53,553 bases of DNA from Deltaproteobacteria bacterium (GTDB lineage Bacteria > Desulfobacterota > Desulfovibrionia > Desulfovibrionales > Desulfovibrionaceae), in contig JAISBT010000168.1 in assembly GCA_031266055.1 (NCBI GenBank), positions 1 through 53,553 of the forward strand, in the 5' to 3' direction. Position numbers and translations under genes: made by a program. How positions within the stretch are numbered: the first letter of the stretch is position 1; each line of letters begins with the position of its first letter. The notes beneath the pieces are model-generated. The model was not told the DNA's origin, made no database searches, and worked only from the letters and a program-made list of their open reading frames with translations. Shown in pieces: positions 8,856-17,947 of this stretch.

Positions 8856-10103
8856 GGAAGCGGGCAGCAGCAGGTAAATTCCGCCCTCCTGGTTCAAGTA
8901 TCCGGCGGCATGTTCCGCCGCTTTGCCCGCTCCGAAGAAAATATCTATGCGTCTTCCCTTTATGGCCCCTCCGCTGTCCTGCGGCAGACCCAGAGCGTAA
9001 AGAGGGAGTTGGTGTCCGCCTGTTTGGCCGGGCAGGAGGGTATTGAAAAAAACCAGGGAACCGTAGGGCAATACCCGCGGGTCAACCGCCAGGCTGGCCT
9101 GGGGGGTGAGAATGCTCCCCATGCTGCCTATGGGGCCGTCATCGGCCAGACGAAAAAAAACATACGAGGGGTTCATATCCAGAAGAGCGGCTTTTTCTTC
9201 AGGGATTTTCAGCAGGCTGTCTCTTATGCTGGGCATGCTGATATTGTCCGCGTCCAGCAAACCCCTGTCGCGCAGCACCGCTCCCAGGGATACGTAGGGG
9301 CGTCCGTTCTTTCCGGCATACAAAACATGTTTGACGGAACCATCCGGAAAAATCAGCCGGCCGGAACCTTGAATGTGCAAAAAATACGCATCCAGTTCGT
9401 CGCGCACCCAGGCAAGTTCCAGACCGCGCCCGGCCAGAACGCGCAGGCGGTCAATCGCGCGCCGGTCGAAAAACAACTGGTTCGGCTGTAAATCCGGCGG
9501 CTTGGAGTAAAGAGGAAAAGCATACATGGGGCCTGGCCGGTAAGAGGCGTCAAGAGTCGGCTCATAATACCCGGTGTAGCCGAATGCGGGCGAGAACTCC
9601 CACCAGCGGAATTCTTCGGCCAGAAGTCCGGGGTTTACGTCCAGGTAAGGCAGGAGTTCCAACATGCGCAGCAGGCTGCCGCGCAGTTCGGCCCAGGTTA
9701 CTTGAAGCGCCTCTCCCGGCTGGCCGGCCGGAAAAACCGCGGCCACAGAACCTTGCGGCTTGAGGTTGACATAGCTGAGACTCTGCTCCAGCGCAAAGCG
9801 CAAATCGTTCCAACTGCGCATGCCCTGCCGGGCCGGGTCAAGTTTTACGGCCAAGGTTCTGGCTTCGTCCGCCGTGAGCCTGGTAATCCGGAGGTTTTCC
9901 AGCGAAGCGAAGTCGGAGCTTTTACGAATTTCAGGGCCGGCGGCAGCGGTTTTTGCCGGTTCAGGCGGAACAATGTTTTTTCCGCCGCAGGCTGAAAAGA
10001 AAAGCAGGCTTGCGCAGACCAGCGCAAACAGTTTATGCCGGAGCGCGGGCAAGGGGGTTCGGGCGCGCGGCGCGGGGTAATCCGGGTGGAGAGTGTACAG
10101 CAT
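8853..10103 (-). CDS. mltA: Membrane-bound lytic murein transglycosylase A (MltA), lipoprotein
   Basis: Cleaves peptidoglycan glycan strands with formation of 1,6-anhydromuramic ends. 416 residues; an N-terminal signal with lipobox LFFSAC (Cys39) indicates a lipoprotein. The MltA domain follows (GYTGYYEPTLDASYRPGPMY, ELAWVRDELDAYFLHIQGSG) with a C-terminal 3D domain (PYGSLVFF, DSGGAIKGRRIDIFFGAG) carrying the conserved aspartates. Transcribed away from the small basic protein gene at 10.2 kb. Its TAA stop lies in the end of element R2, giving the C-terminus YLLLPAS. Confidence 0.93.
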   Translation of the reverse strand: MLYTLHPDYPAPRARTPLPALRHKLFALVCASLLFFSACGGKNIVPPEPAKTAAAGPEIRKSSDFASLENLRITRLTADEARTLAVKLDPARQGMRSWNDLRFALEQSLSYVNLKPQGSVAAVFPAGQPGEALQVTWAELRGSLLRMLELLPYLDVNPGLLAEEFRWWEFSPAFGYTGYYEPTLDASYRPGPMYAFPLYSKPPDLQPNQLFFDRRAIDRLRVLAGRGLELAWVRDELDAYFLHIQGSGRLIFPDGSVKHVLYAGKNGRPYVSLGAVLRDRGLLDADNISMPSIRDSLLKIPEEKAALLDMNPSYVFFRLADDGPIGSMGSILTPQASLAVDPRVLPYGSLVFFNTLLPGQTGGHQLPLYALGLPQDSGGAIKGRRIDIFFGAGKAAEHAAGYLNQEGGIYLLLPAS

Positions 10104-10205
10104 GGGCTACCTATAATGCATAATATAAAGAGTGACAACCGCGGCGTATTTACAAATACCGTCTGGCCGGGGTATGTTGCCGGATAAACAAGGAGATTGC
10201 ACACC

Positions 10206-10319
10206 ATGTCCCAAAAGAAGGTTGAACGTAAAAAAGAGCTTGACCGCAAACGCCATCGCCGCGAACAACGCCTTAAGGCCCGTATCCGTGAAGCCAGGGC
10301 AGCCGCGAAAAAGTCCTGA
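10206..10319 (+). CDS. Small highly basic protein (37 aa)
   Basis: A 37-codon ORF starts MSQKKVERKKELDRKRHR and ends AAAKKS. More than half of the residues are Lys or Arg, with interspersed Glu and Ala, so a single charged helix is likely. A strong AAGGAG (10190-10195) sits 10 bases before the ATG. Divergent from mltA and followed by element R3. RNA or ribosome binding is plausible from composition alone. I do not recognise a named family. Confidence 0.7.
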   Translation: MSQKKVERKKELDRKRHRREQRLKARIREARAAAKKS

Positions 10320-10343
10320 TCCCATCCGGTACCGTGTCGCACT

Positions 10344-10460
10344 TATAGCATTTTACGCTTGAGATTGCCGCTTAACGGCGAAGCAAGCTTGCCTCGCGGC
10401 AAGGATTTGCAGGCAAATCCTCGCCGAGCGCTTTATACCTTTTCAATGTTAAAATGCTCC
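10344..10460. repeat. Family A palindromic element (R3)
   Basis: Opens tatagcattttacgcttga, then the gcaaggatttg-cagg-caaatcctcgc stem, and closes with ttcaatgttaaaatgctc. Orientation is reversed relative to R2. Occupies the gap between the small basic protein and the FmdB-like gene. Confidence 0.85.
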
Positions 10461-10502
10461 GGGTATTCGCTTTATTGCGTGTTTTTATGAGGATTTTTAA
10501 TA

Positions 10503-10907
10503 ATGCCTATTTATGAATATTGTTGTGACAACTGCCATAAAGTCTTTGAAGAATGGGTCAGGCATATTGATGACCGGGCCACGCGCGCCTGCCCGGAGTG
10601 TAACGGCACCGCGCGGCGCATTGTTTCCAATACTTCTTTTGTGCTTAAAGGCGGCGGCTGGTATGTCACCGATTATGGCTACCGCAAGGGTAAAGATGAA
10701 AACGGCGGCACGGCTGAAACGCGGCCGGCCGCTTCGGGAACCGAGTCCGGAAACGCGGGCGGAGCTTCCGGCGCTCCCGCCAAAACAGGCGCTCCCGTTA
10801 CTGATTCTTCCGGCAAAGCGGCCCCGGAAGCCAAGGCCGGAAAGCCTCCTTCCGGAACCGCGGCAGCCGCGGGGGCTTCGGCCCATTCTTCTTCCTCGGC
10901 GGCCTGA
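10503..10907 (+). CDS. FmdB-family zinc-ribbon protein with low-complexity tail
   Basis: 134 residues. The first ~60 form the FmdB/putative regulatory zinc ribbon: MPIYEYCCDNCHKVFEEW, then CPECNG, giving a CxxC...CxxC metal site, followed by RRIVSNTSFVLKGGGWYVTD. The rest is a disordered Ala/Gly/Ser/Pro tail. GAGG lies about 11 bases before the ATG. Three bases separate it from purB. FmdB was first linked to formamidase regulation, but most members have no proven role. Confidence 0.85.
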   Translation: MPIYEYCCDNCHKVFEEWVRHIDDRATRACPECNGTARRIVSNTSFVLKGGGWYVTDYGYRKGKDENGGTAETRPAASGTESGNAGGASGAPAKTGAPVTDSSGKAAPEAKAGKPPSGTAAAAGASAHSSSSAA

Positions 10908-10910
10908 TTT

Positions 10911-12206
10911 ATGATAGAACGCTACACCCGCCCGGAAATGGGCGCGCTCTGGACAGATGAAGCCCGCCTGCAAGCCTGGCTGGAAGTGGAACTGGCGATT
11001 TGCGAGGCCTGGTGCAAGCTGGGCGTAATACCGGCGCAGTCCCTGGCGCATATCCGCGAAACAGCCGCGGTCAATCCGGAACGGGTGCGCGCGATAGAAG
11101 AAGTTACCCGCCATGACGTCATTGCCTTTCTTACAGCCCTGGAGGAAACCGTCGGCCCGGAGGCGCGCTTTATTCATCTGGGATGTACCTCCTCCGACAT
11201 TGTGGATACCGCCGGCGCTCTGCTCCTCACCCGGGCCGGCCGGAAAATTCTGCGCGGTCTGGATGAGCTTTTGACAGCTCTGGAAGACCTCGCGCGCAAG
11301 GGCAAAGGGATGCTGTGCATGGGGCGTACGCACGGAATCCATGCCGAACCGACCAGCTTCGGCCTGAAAATGGCGGGATTTTATACTGAATTCGCACGCC
11401 ACCGCCAGCGTTTTTCCGAGGCTCTCGCGGGCATGGCCTACGGTAAAATTTCCGGGGCGGTCGGCACCTACGCCATGCTGGAACCGCAAGTGGAGGAACT
11501 GGCTTTGGGCCTTTTGGGCCTGCTCCCCGAGCCTGTTTCCACGCAGATTATCCCGCGGGATCGCCACGCCCATTATTTTACAAGCCTTGCTCTGCTTGGC
11601 GGCGGGGTGGAGCGGCTCTGCACGGAACTCAGGCATTTGCAGCGCACTGAAGTGCTGGAGGCTGAAGAAGGCTTTGCCGAAGGTCAAAAAGGTTCTTCGG
11701 CCATGCCGCACAAAAAAAATCCTATTTCCGCGGAAAATATGGCCGGCCTTTCCCGGCTGCTGCGCGGCAACGCGCTGGCTGCGCTGGAAAATATGCCTCT
11801 CTGGCATGAGCGGGACATAAGCCATTCTTCAGTTGAACGGGTTATCATGCCGGATTCCACTATTTTGGCGGATTATATCCTGCACCGCCTGAAAAAGCTG
11901 CTCACCGGCCTGCGCCTCAGACCGGAAAATATGCGCCGCAACCTGCTGTCCTCTTTCGGGCTTTTTTTCTCTCAACGGGTGCTGCTGGCCCTGGTTGAGC
12001 GCGCGGGCATGCAGAGGCAGGAGGCTTATGCCCTTGTGCAAGCCTGCGCCATGCGCAGCTGGGAAGAACAAAAACCTTTCCGGGACATGCTGGGCCGGGA
12101 AAAGGAAATAACTTCCAGGCTGGATGCCGCCCTTCTGGATGAACTTTTCGACCCCGCTTACTACTTACGCCATGAAGACGTGATTTTTCAGCGTGTTTTC
12201 GGTTAA
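10911..12206 (+). CDS. purB: Adenylosuccinate lyase
   Basis: Cleaves SAICAR and adenylosuccinate in purine synthesis. 431 residues of the fumarase/aspartase superfamily, with TSSDIVDTAGALLL, GRTHGIHAEPTSFG and the signature loop GSSAMPHKKNPISAENM (about residues 263-279) carrying the catalytic serine. Length is normal for the short bacterial type. Its stop is immediately followed by the pyrE start region, so the two are probably cotranscribed. Confidence 0.95.
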   Translation: MIERYTRPEMGALWTDEARLQAWLEVELAICEAWCKLGVIPAQSLAHIRETAAVNPERVRAIEEVTRHDVIAFLTALEETVGPEARFIHLGCTSSDIVDTAGALLLTRAGRKILRGLDELLTALEDLARKGKGMLCMGRTHGIHAEPTSFGLKMAGFYTEFARHRQRFSEALAGMAYGKISGAVGTYAMLEPQVEELALGLLGLLPEPVSTQIIPRDRHAHYFTSLALLGGGVERLCTELRHLQRTEVLEAEEGFAEGQKGSSAMPHKKNPISAENMAGLSRLLRGNALAALENMPLWHERDISHSSVERVIMPDSTILADYILHRLKKLLTGLRLRPENMRRNLLSSFGLFFSQRVLLALVERAGMQRQEAYALVQACAMRSWEEQKPFRDMLGREKEITSRLDAALLDELFDPAYYLRHEDVIFQRVFG

Positions 12207-12207
12207 A

Positions 12208-12807
12208 ATGGATCAATTAATTAAAATGAACCAATTAATTATGGATAGCGCGACGCTGAAAAAAAATCTGGCCCGGCTGCTGATGGAAAAATCCTACCTT
12301 GAAGGTGATTTTACCTTAAGTTCAGGGCTGAAAAGCGACTATTACTTCGATTGCCGGCAAAGCTCCCTGCATCCTGAAGGCGCCTGGCTTATAGGCATGT
12401 TGCTGGTCGAAATGCTTGCGCCTTTGCATATTGACGGCGTCGGCGGCATGACCATGGGGGCTGATCCCCTGGTCAGCGCGGTTTCCCTGGCCGGGCGCGC
12501 GCAGGGGTATTTGTGGCCCGGTCTGATTGTGCGGAAAGAAGCCAAAAAACACGGCACAGCCGGAGCTATTGAGGGTTTGGCCAATTTTGCCCCTGGCGCC
12601 TGCGTGGGTATGCTTGAAGATGTTGTCAGCACCGGTGGATCTGTGTTACAAGCTTGCGACAGGGTGCGCGCAGCAGGTTTGATTGCGCGCGATGTCTGTT
12701 GTGTGCTGGATAGAGAACAGGGCGGCAAAGAAGCTTTGCGGCGGAACGGCTGCGAACTTCACGCCGTCTTTACCCGGGCTGAACTGGTAAGTCTTGCGCG
12801 GAGCTGA
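12208..12807 (+). CDS. pyrE: Orotate phosphoribosyltransferase
   Basis: Makes OMP from orotate and PRPP. Conserved segments are LEGDFTLSSGLKSDYYFDCR, GGMTMGADPLVSAV, VRKEAKKHGT and the PRPP loop MLEDVVSTGGSVLQA. The start is ambiguous. ATGs lie at 12208, 12226 and 12241, and none has a clear ribosome site. The last gives the family-length product beginning MDSATLKKNLARLL. The first two lie in a tandem pair of 18-base units (aaaatggatcaattaatt, aaaatgaaccaattaatt) that repeats the start codon in frame. Translation may depend on coupling to purB, which ends two bases before 12208. Confidence 0.93.
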   Translation: MDQLIKMNQLIMDSATLKKNLARLLMEKSYLEGDFTLSSGLKSDYYFDCRQSSLHPEGAWLIGMLLVEMLAPLHIDGVGGMTMGADPLVSAVSLAGRAQGYLWPGLIVRKEAKKHGTAGAIEGLANFAPGACVGMLEDVVSTGGSVLQACDRVRAAGLIARDVCCVLDREQGGKEALRRNGCELHAVFTRAELVSLARS

Positions 12808-12816
12808 CGTAAAAAA

Positions 12817-14310
12817 ATGACTGGTACAATTTTGTCCGCACTGAAGCGAAAAAGCCGTGAAGCAATCCTTTGTCTTTTGCCGGGGCTGGCCGGGCTGCTC
12901 TTCATGGCAGTCCCGGCGGAAGCGTCTTCTGCCCAGGCTCCGGCCGCTCAAAGCTGGAGCGCGGTTTTGGGCGGCCATGACGCTTCCCCTGCCTTTCTTA
13001 TTGCCGTGGACAAGCACGAGCAAAAAGTCTTTGCCTATGAACGTCACAGCCCCATGCGCCTGGCTGCCGCCTTTCCCTGTACGACCGGCCAGGAAACCGG
13101 CGATAAACTTGTGAATGGCGACCTTAAAACACCCGAAGGAGTATACTTTGTGGAAAGCCACATTACTTCGGGGCTGAACTACACCCTTTACGGCAAAGAG
13201 GCCTATCCCCTGAACTATCCCAACCCGGTGGATCGCCTGCGGAGAAAAACCGGGTACGGCATCTGGCTGCACGGCAAGGGCGTGCCGCTTACCCCTCTGG
13301 ATACGCGGGGCTGCGTGGGGATGAACAATCAGGACATTGCCTCCCTGGGCGAAAAAATTCAGCGGGGGCAGCCGGTAACCATAGCTGAACGCATAGAGCG
13401 TATGGAGGAACTTTCCGCCGGGCGCGCCGCTGATTTTGCCGCGCTGGAAAAGCTGGTTCCCGCCTGGGCGGAAGCCTGGGAAAACCGTTCGTCCGTCTTG
13501 TTCGAGTTTTATGACGCGCAGGCTTATTCTTTGGCGCAAAAGCAGCCGTTTGAGGCTTTTCGCGCCCACAAGGAACAAGTTTTCAGGGCTGTTTCCTGGA
13601 TCAACAATGAAATAAGCGACTTGCAGATTTTGGAAGGGCCGGGATACTGGGTAACCTGGTTCAATCAAAAATACGCGGCCTCCAATCTTAAAACCAGCGG
13701 CACAAGAAGGCTGTACTGGCAAAAAGACGCTCAGGGGCAACTGCGCATAGTCGGCATGGAATGGCTGCCCGGACTTGCCAGCCCGGTTCTGCTGGCTTCA
13801 TCCGGGACAAGCGGCGGGTTGCCGGCGGGAGGGGGAGAGCCTGCGGCGGAAGCAACTGAACAGGCCGATCCGCCCGGACAATCCGGCGCGTTGCCGCTTG
13901 CCCCGGCAGCGCAAACTTTTGCTGAAGCCAGGCCGGGCCGGGTCGAAGCGGCGCCGGAAATACCGGAAGAGCGTATACGGCAGTTTCTGGACGACTGGAG
14001 AGAGGCGTGGTTTAAGGCGGATCTTGAAGCTTACGCCGGGTTTTATGCTTCCGGGGCCACCCAGTCCGGCCTGGGTTTGCAACAGATGCTCGCGGCCAAA
14101 GGCAAGCTTTGGGCGCAGGCGAAACCGTTGGAAATCGTCTTCGATTCCATTGAAATCACACGCACAGGGCCTGGAATCAAGGTTACAATATTCCAGTCGT
14201 ATACCGGCAGCAAAGGCTATACCGACCGGGGCCTGAAAACTTTACTTCTGGAAGCGGCGGAGGGTTCTTTGCTTATTGTCCGTGAAGACTGGAAACCTTC
14301 AAGAAAATGA
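12817..14310 (+). CDS. Exported L,D-transpeptidase (YkuD) with two C-terminal NTF2-like domains
   Basis: 497 residues. N-terminal hydrophobic signal (residues 15-37), then a YkuD catalytic domain with TPEGVYFVESHITSG, IWLHGKG (His) and TRGCVGMNN holding the nucleophilic Cys. Two NTF2-like segments follow: about 215-325 (PAWAEAWENRSSVLFEFYDA) and about 385-497 (LDDWREAWFKADLEAYAGFY), joined by a Pro/Ala/Gly-rich linker. The architecture recalls Csd6/Pgp2-type cell-shape enzymes of Campylobacterota, which pair YkuD with one NTF2-like pocket and trim muropeptides. L,D-transpeptidase versus L,D-carboxypeptidase activity cannot be told from sequence. Overlaps the next gene by four bases. Confidence 0.87.
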   Translation: MTGTILSALKRKSREAILCLLPGLAGLLFMAVPAEASSAQAPAAQSWSAVLGGHDASPAFLIAVDKHEQKVFAYERHSPMRLAAAFPCTTGQETGDKLVNGDLKTPEGVYFVESHITSGLNYTLYGKEAYPLNYPNPVDRLRRKTGYGIWLHGKGVPLTPLDTRGCVGMNNQDIASLGEKIQRGQPVTIAERIERMEELSAGRAADFAALEKLVPAWAEAWENRSSVLFEFYDAQAYSLAQKQPFEAFRAHKEQVFRAVSWINNEISDLQILEGPGYWVTWFNQKYAASNLKTSGTRRLYWQKDAQGQLRIVGMEWLPGLASPVLLASSGTSGGLPAGGGEPAAEATEQADPPGQSGALPLAPAAQTFAEARPGRVEAAPEIPEERIRQFLDDWREAWFKADLEAYAGFYASGATQSGLGLQQMLAAKGKLWAQAKPLEIVFDSIEITRTGPGIKVTIFQSYTGSKGYTDRGLKTLLLEAAEGSLLIVREDWKPSRK

Positions 14311-15179
14311 GCGGCGCGTCAAAATCTTCATACAGCATTTTGCTCATGCGCGACGACAACACGGTCTCAACTTTCAGGCTGCGCACGTTCTGGTTCAAGC
14401 TCGCGGCGGTTCTGCTGCTGGTTATCCTTGGAACCTGCGGCGCAAGCATTTACGGATTGCTGCATTTTCAAGACAAGTATCTGCTGGCCGCGCAAAATCT
14501 TGAAGTCATGCAAACCGAACTGAACGAAACCAAGGTCAAGCTGCAGGATCACGCCAATCTGGCTGTTTTGCCCTATGGCGACCCCAGCCCGGGCAACCTC
14601 GCCGCTTCGCGCTCCTATGCCCTGAATAACGTGGTGCAACCCTTTCGTTCCGGCAGCGAGCAGGGTAACCCCGGAAATACCGCCTCCACGCAGCCCGACC
14701 GGCCGGTGCCGGGCGATGGTTCATCTCCCGCTTCGGGTCAGGGCGCGGGCGGCAAACCGGCCCTGGAAGATATGCAGGAGCTTTTGGGGCAAACCGCCCC
14801 GGTGACCACAGCCGGCCTGAATGCCGCAGGCGGCGATCCTGAAGGGGCCGATACTTATCCGGTACAAATTTCCAATGTATCCGCCAGCGTTGAAGCAGGC
14901 AAAAAACTGCGCATAAATTTTGATATTAACAATGTCCCGCAAAAAACCACCCTTTCAGGAAACTGTTATATTTTCGGCATAACCAGGCAGGGCGACGAGG
15001 TTGAACTTGCGCCGGTTATCCGGGGGGCGCTCACTTTCCGCATCAGCCGTTTCAGGTCAATGCGCGCGACGCTTGCTTTGCCCGACAACCTCCCTCCTTC
15101 GGAAATTGTCAGACTGCGCGTGAATGTAAGCGTTATCGGGCTGCCCCCGTACTGGAAGTTTTTCCCCGTATCTTTGTAA
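14307..15179 (+). CDS. Single-pass membrane protein with periplasmic beta-rich domain, unknown function
   Basis: 290 residues. A short N-terminal cytoplasmic part, one transmembrane helix (about 31-52, FKLAAVLLLVILGTCGASIY), a likely short coiled coil (about 55-82), a disordered Gly/Pro/Ser segment (about 110-170) and a C-terminal beta-rich domain (YPVQISNVSASVEAGKKLRI onward). ATG overlaps the stop of the L,D-transpeptidase gene (ATGA), implying coupled translation and a joint envelope role. No family recognised. Confidence 0.8.
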   Translation: MSGASKSSYSILLMRDDNTVSTFRLRTFWFKLAAVLLLVILGTCGASIYGLLHFQDKYLLAAQNLEVMQTELNETKVKLQDHANLAVLPYGDPSPGNLAASRSYALNNVVQPFRSGSEQGNPGNTASTQPDRPVPGDGSSPASGQGAGGKPALEDMQELLGQTAPVTTAGLNAAGGDPEGADTYPVQISNVSASVEAGKKLRINFDINNVPQKTTLSGNCYIFGITRQGDEVELAPVIRGALTFRISRFRSMRATLALPDNLPPSEIVRLRVNVSVIGLPPYWKFFPVSL

Positions 15180-15212
15180 ATTCCGCGTTAAACCGCCCCA
15201 TGGAGGCGCCGA

Positions 15213-16343
15213 TTGTTACCCGCTCAAAGCGTCGGTTCCCTGCAAGAAGAATTGACGGAGCTTATTTTCCGCCTGATTGCCTTCCGTTCAACCCGCAACA
15301 GACCGGAAGCGCTTGCGGCATGCGCCGGATTTATTGCCGGCTGGCTCCGGGAACACTCCCTCATGCACAGGGTGTTTGACAGTAACGGTATTCCTTCCAT
15401 CCTGGTGGGAGAATCTTTGTACAAAAGCGGCTCCGTGCCGCCCAAAGCGCTGCTTTTGGCGCATTTTGACGTGGTTGAAGGCGCGGATCATCAGTTTTCC
15501 CCCCGGCTCAAAGGCAACGAACTATACGGCCGGGGGAGCGTGGACGATAAATACGCCGTGGCTCTTTCCCTGCTGCTTTACCGCGAACTTGCGGCGGCCA
15601 GACCGGATTTTATGCTGCTGTTCACCGGGGATGAAGAAGTGGGCGGCGCGGACGGGGCAGGCTTCGTCTGTGAGCGGGTTTTGCCCAGGCTGGGCAAAAT
15701 GCCGGAATTCTGCCTTGCCCTGGACGGTGGAAGCCCCGCGGAAATTATCACCCGCCAAAAAGGAGTGCTGCGCCTTGCCTTGCTCGAAGAAGGCAAAGCC
15801 GCGCACGGCGCCCGCCCTTGGCTTGGAGATAACGCGGCCGTCAAACTGGCCGGAGATTGCATCAAAGTTACGGAAATGTTTAAGCATATAGAAAAACAAT
15901 ACTCCGGTTCCCCGGAGTATTGGCACCCGACCTGTAATATCGGCATGATCCGCTCCGGTGAGGTGGTCAACCAGGTGCCGGATCACGCGCGGGCCGATTT
16001 TGACGTGCGCTACACCGAAAAACAAAACCCCGAACAACTTGTCCAATCCATTGGCGCCGCTCTGGAAGGCCGGCTGGAACTTGTCGCCAGCATCCCGCCG
16101 CTCACGCCTTTGCCTTCTCCCCGCCTGGACGCCCTGTTCCGTTGCGCGAATAAAAAACGCAAAACCTCCATTACGGTGGGGCACGGCGCCAGCGACGCCC
16201 AGTTTTTTTCCCGGAACAACATCCCCTGCGCGGTATGGGGCGCTGAAGGCAATGCCTCGCAACACGGCTCAGACGAACACCTTTGCCTGGACAGCGCCAT
16301 GGATATAATGGAAGTGCTGGCTGATTTTTTGAATACTCTTTGA
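15213..16343 (+). CDS. M20-family metallopeptidase (ArgE/DapE/CPG2 type)
   Basis: 376 residues. Metal ligands are visible in order: His in LLLAHFDVVEG, Asp in YGRGSVDDK, catalytic Glu pair in LFTGDEEVGG, Asp in LALDGGSP, and the C-terminal His in SQHGSDEH. The central dimerisation domain starts near KAAHGARPWLGDNA. Start is a TTG at 15213 with GGAGG seven bases upstream. Substrate not assignable; a deacylase, dipeptidase or succinyl-diaminopimelate desuccinylase-like role is possible. Confidence 0.88.
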   Translation: MLPAQSVGSLQEELTELIFRLIAFRSTRNRPEALAACAGFIAGWLREHSLMHRVFDSNGIPSILVGESLYKSGSVPPKALLLAHFDVVEGADHQFSPRLKGNELYGRGSVDDKYAVALSLLLYRELAAARPDFMLLFTGDEEVGGADGAGFVCERVLPRLGKMPEFCLALDGGSPAEIITRQKGVLRLALLEEGKAAHGARPWLGDNAAVKLAGDCIKVTEMFKHIEKQYSGSPEYWHPTCNIGMIRSGEVVNQVPDHARADFDVRYTEKQNPEQLVQSIGAALEGRLELVASIPPLTPLPSPRLDALFRCANKKRKTSITVGHGASDAQFFSRNNIPCAVWGAEGNASQHGSDEHLCLDSAMDIMEVLADFLNTL

Positions 16344-16525
16344 TCTCGCAATGGTATCCGCGACAGGACGTCGCGGCGAAGCGGCATCCGTTAAATGGCA
16401 TAGCCGTTTTACGGATGGCGACAGCAGCGCTATGCGAAGCATTTCGGAGGCAAGGCGGAACCACGTTTCCGCCGCAGCCGATAGATCAAAACTGCATGGA
16501 TGCAGTTTTGATCTCGAAATGGTAT
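16340..16525. repeat. Family B palindromic element (R4)
   Basis: An 18-base sequence, ttgatctcgcaatggtat (16340-16357), recurs with one mismatch at 16508-16525 and brackets the element. Inside are cgcgacaggacgtcgcg, a pair of inverted segments around acggatggcgacagcagcgc, and a perfect 14-bp stem, agatcaaaactgca/tgcagttttgatct (16483-16514). A related inverted copy lies on the other side of asnS at 17948-18156. Confidence 0.8.
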
Positions 16526-16546
16526 GATTGACGCTCCGGAGGAAGA

Positions 16547-17938
16547 ATGAACGGCAAGACCGGTATGCGGGTTGTGGAGGCGCTGGCTGCGGAACGTCCT
16601 CTGGACGGGATCACGGTTTACGGTTGGGTGCGCACCCGCCGTGAGGCCAAGCTGGTATCTTTCCTGGTGATCAACGATGGTTCCTGCCTTTCCGGCCTGC
16701 AAGTTCTGGTTGAAGCGCAAAGCAAGGCGCACAGCGCGCTGGCCGAAGCGCAAAACGGCGCGGCGGTCAAGGTTGTGGGCGATCTGGCGCTTTCCCCCGG
16801 CCAGGGGCAGAAGTGGGAACTTCGGGCTGCGGAACTGACGGTTTTGGGCACTGCCGATCAAAACAAATATCCTCTGCAGAAGAAGCGCCATTCGGACGAA
16901 TTTTTACGCGGCATCGCCCATCTGCGTCCGCGCACCAACAAATATGGCGCGGCCCTGCGGATGCGTTCGGAAATCGCCTATGCCGCGCATGCTTTTTTTC
17001 GCGCTTTGGGCTTTCACCATGTGCATACGCCCATTTTGACGGGATCTGACGCCGAGGGCGCCGGGGAAATGTTCCGGGTGACCACTCTGCCTTTGGGTTA
17101 TACGCCTGGGGAAGGCCAGGCGCCTTACGCCGGAGATTTTTTTGGTTGTGAGAGCAGCCTGACGGTATCGGGCCAGTTGGAGGCGGAATGTCTGGCCCTG
17201 GCTTTGGGCCGGGTGTATACTTTTGGCCCGACTTTCCGGGCGGAAAATTCCAATACCGCGCGCCATGCGGCTGAATTCTGGATGATTGAGCCGGAGGCGG
17301 CTTTTTTTGATCTGCAGGACAATATGGGCCTTGCCGAAGATCTCGCCCGGGCGGCGGCGCGCCATGTGCTGGAACACTGCCGGGAGGAACTGGAGCTTTT
17401 CAACTCCTTTGTGGATACGGAACTGATGCGGCGGGTGCGGCAGTTGGCGGAAGGGGAATACCGCAGGATAACTTACCGTGAAGCTGTGGAAATTTTGAAT
17501 AAATCCGGCAGAAAATTCGAGTATCCGGTTTATTTCGGCGCGGATCTGCAAACCGAGCATGAGCGCTTTCTGGCGGAAGAATATTTTCAAGGCCCGGTAA
17601 CGGTTTATGCCTACCCCAAGAAGATCAAGGCCTTTTACATGCGGGCCAATGACGATGGTGAAACCGTGGCGGCCATGGATTTACTCGTGCCGCGCATAGG
17701 TGAACTGGCCGGAGGCAGCCAGCGTGAAGAGCGGCTGGACAAGCTTGAAAGCCGCCTCCGGGAATTGGGGCAGAATGCGGACGACTACTGGTGGTATCTG
17801 GATTTACGGCGCTACGGGTCAGTTGCGCATTCCGGCTTCGGCATGGGATTTGAGCGCTTGCTTATGCTGCTGACCGGCATAAACAATATCCGCGATGTGA
17901 TAGCCTTCCCCCGCACTCCGGGCAGCCTGGAGTTCTGA
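16547..17938 (+). CDS. asnS: Asparaginyl-tRNA synthetase
   Basis: Class IIb synthetase charging tRNA-Asn. 463 residues: N-terminal OB-fold anticodon-binding domain (GITVYGWVRTRREAKLVSFL), motif 2 region (TFGPTFRAENSNTARHAAEF) and motif 3 (GFGMGFERLLML) near the C-terminus. The Asn-specific pattern fits AsnRS rather than AspRS. Strong CCGGAGGAAG ribosome site. Flanked on both sides by family B palindromic elements; the downstream 14-bp hairpin may terminate it. Confidence 0.95.
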   Translation: MNGKTGMRVVEALAAERPLDGITVYGWVRTRREAKLVSFLVINDGSCLSGLQVLVEAQSKAHSALAEAQNGAAVKVVGDLALSPGQGQKWELRAAELTVLGTADQNKYPLQKKRHSDEFLRGIAHLRPRTNKYGAALRMRSEIAYAAHAFFRALGFHHVHTPILTGSDAEGAGEMFRVTTLPLGYTPGEGQAPYAGDFFGCESSLTVSGQLEAECLALALGRVYTFGPTFRAENSNTARHAAEFWMIEPEAAFFDLQDNMGLAEDLARAAARHVLEHCREELELFNSFVDTELMRRVRQLAEGEYRRITYREAVEILNKSGRKFEYPVYFGADLQTEHERFLAEEYFQGPVTVYAYPKKIKAFYMRANDDGETVAAMDLLVPRIGELAGGSQREERLDKLESRLRELGQNADDYWWYLDLRRYGSVAHSGFGMGFERLLMLLTGINNIRDVIAFPRTPGSLEF

Positions 17939-17947
17939 TTCGGAGTC

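Noticed and set aside
10497-11825. Minus-strand open frame of 442 codons
   Set aside because: Lies opposite the FmdB-like gene and purB, both clearly coding; composition is typical of an antisense frame in GC-rich DNA.
12646-13740. Minus-strand open frame of 364 codons
   Set aside because: Antisense to pyrE and the L,D-transpeptidase gene, both supported by catalytic motifs.
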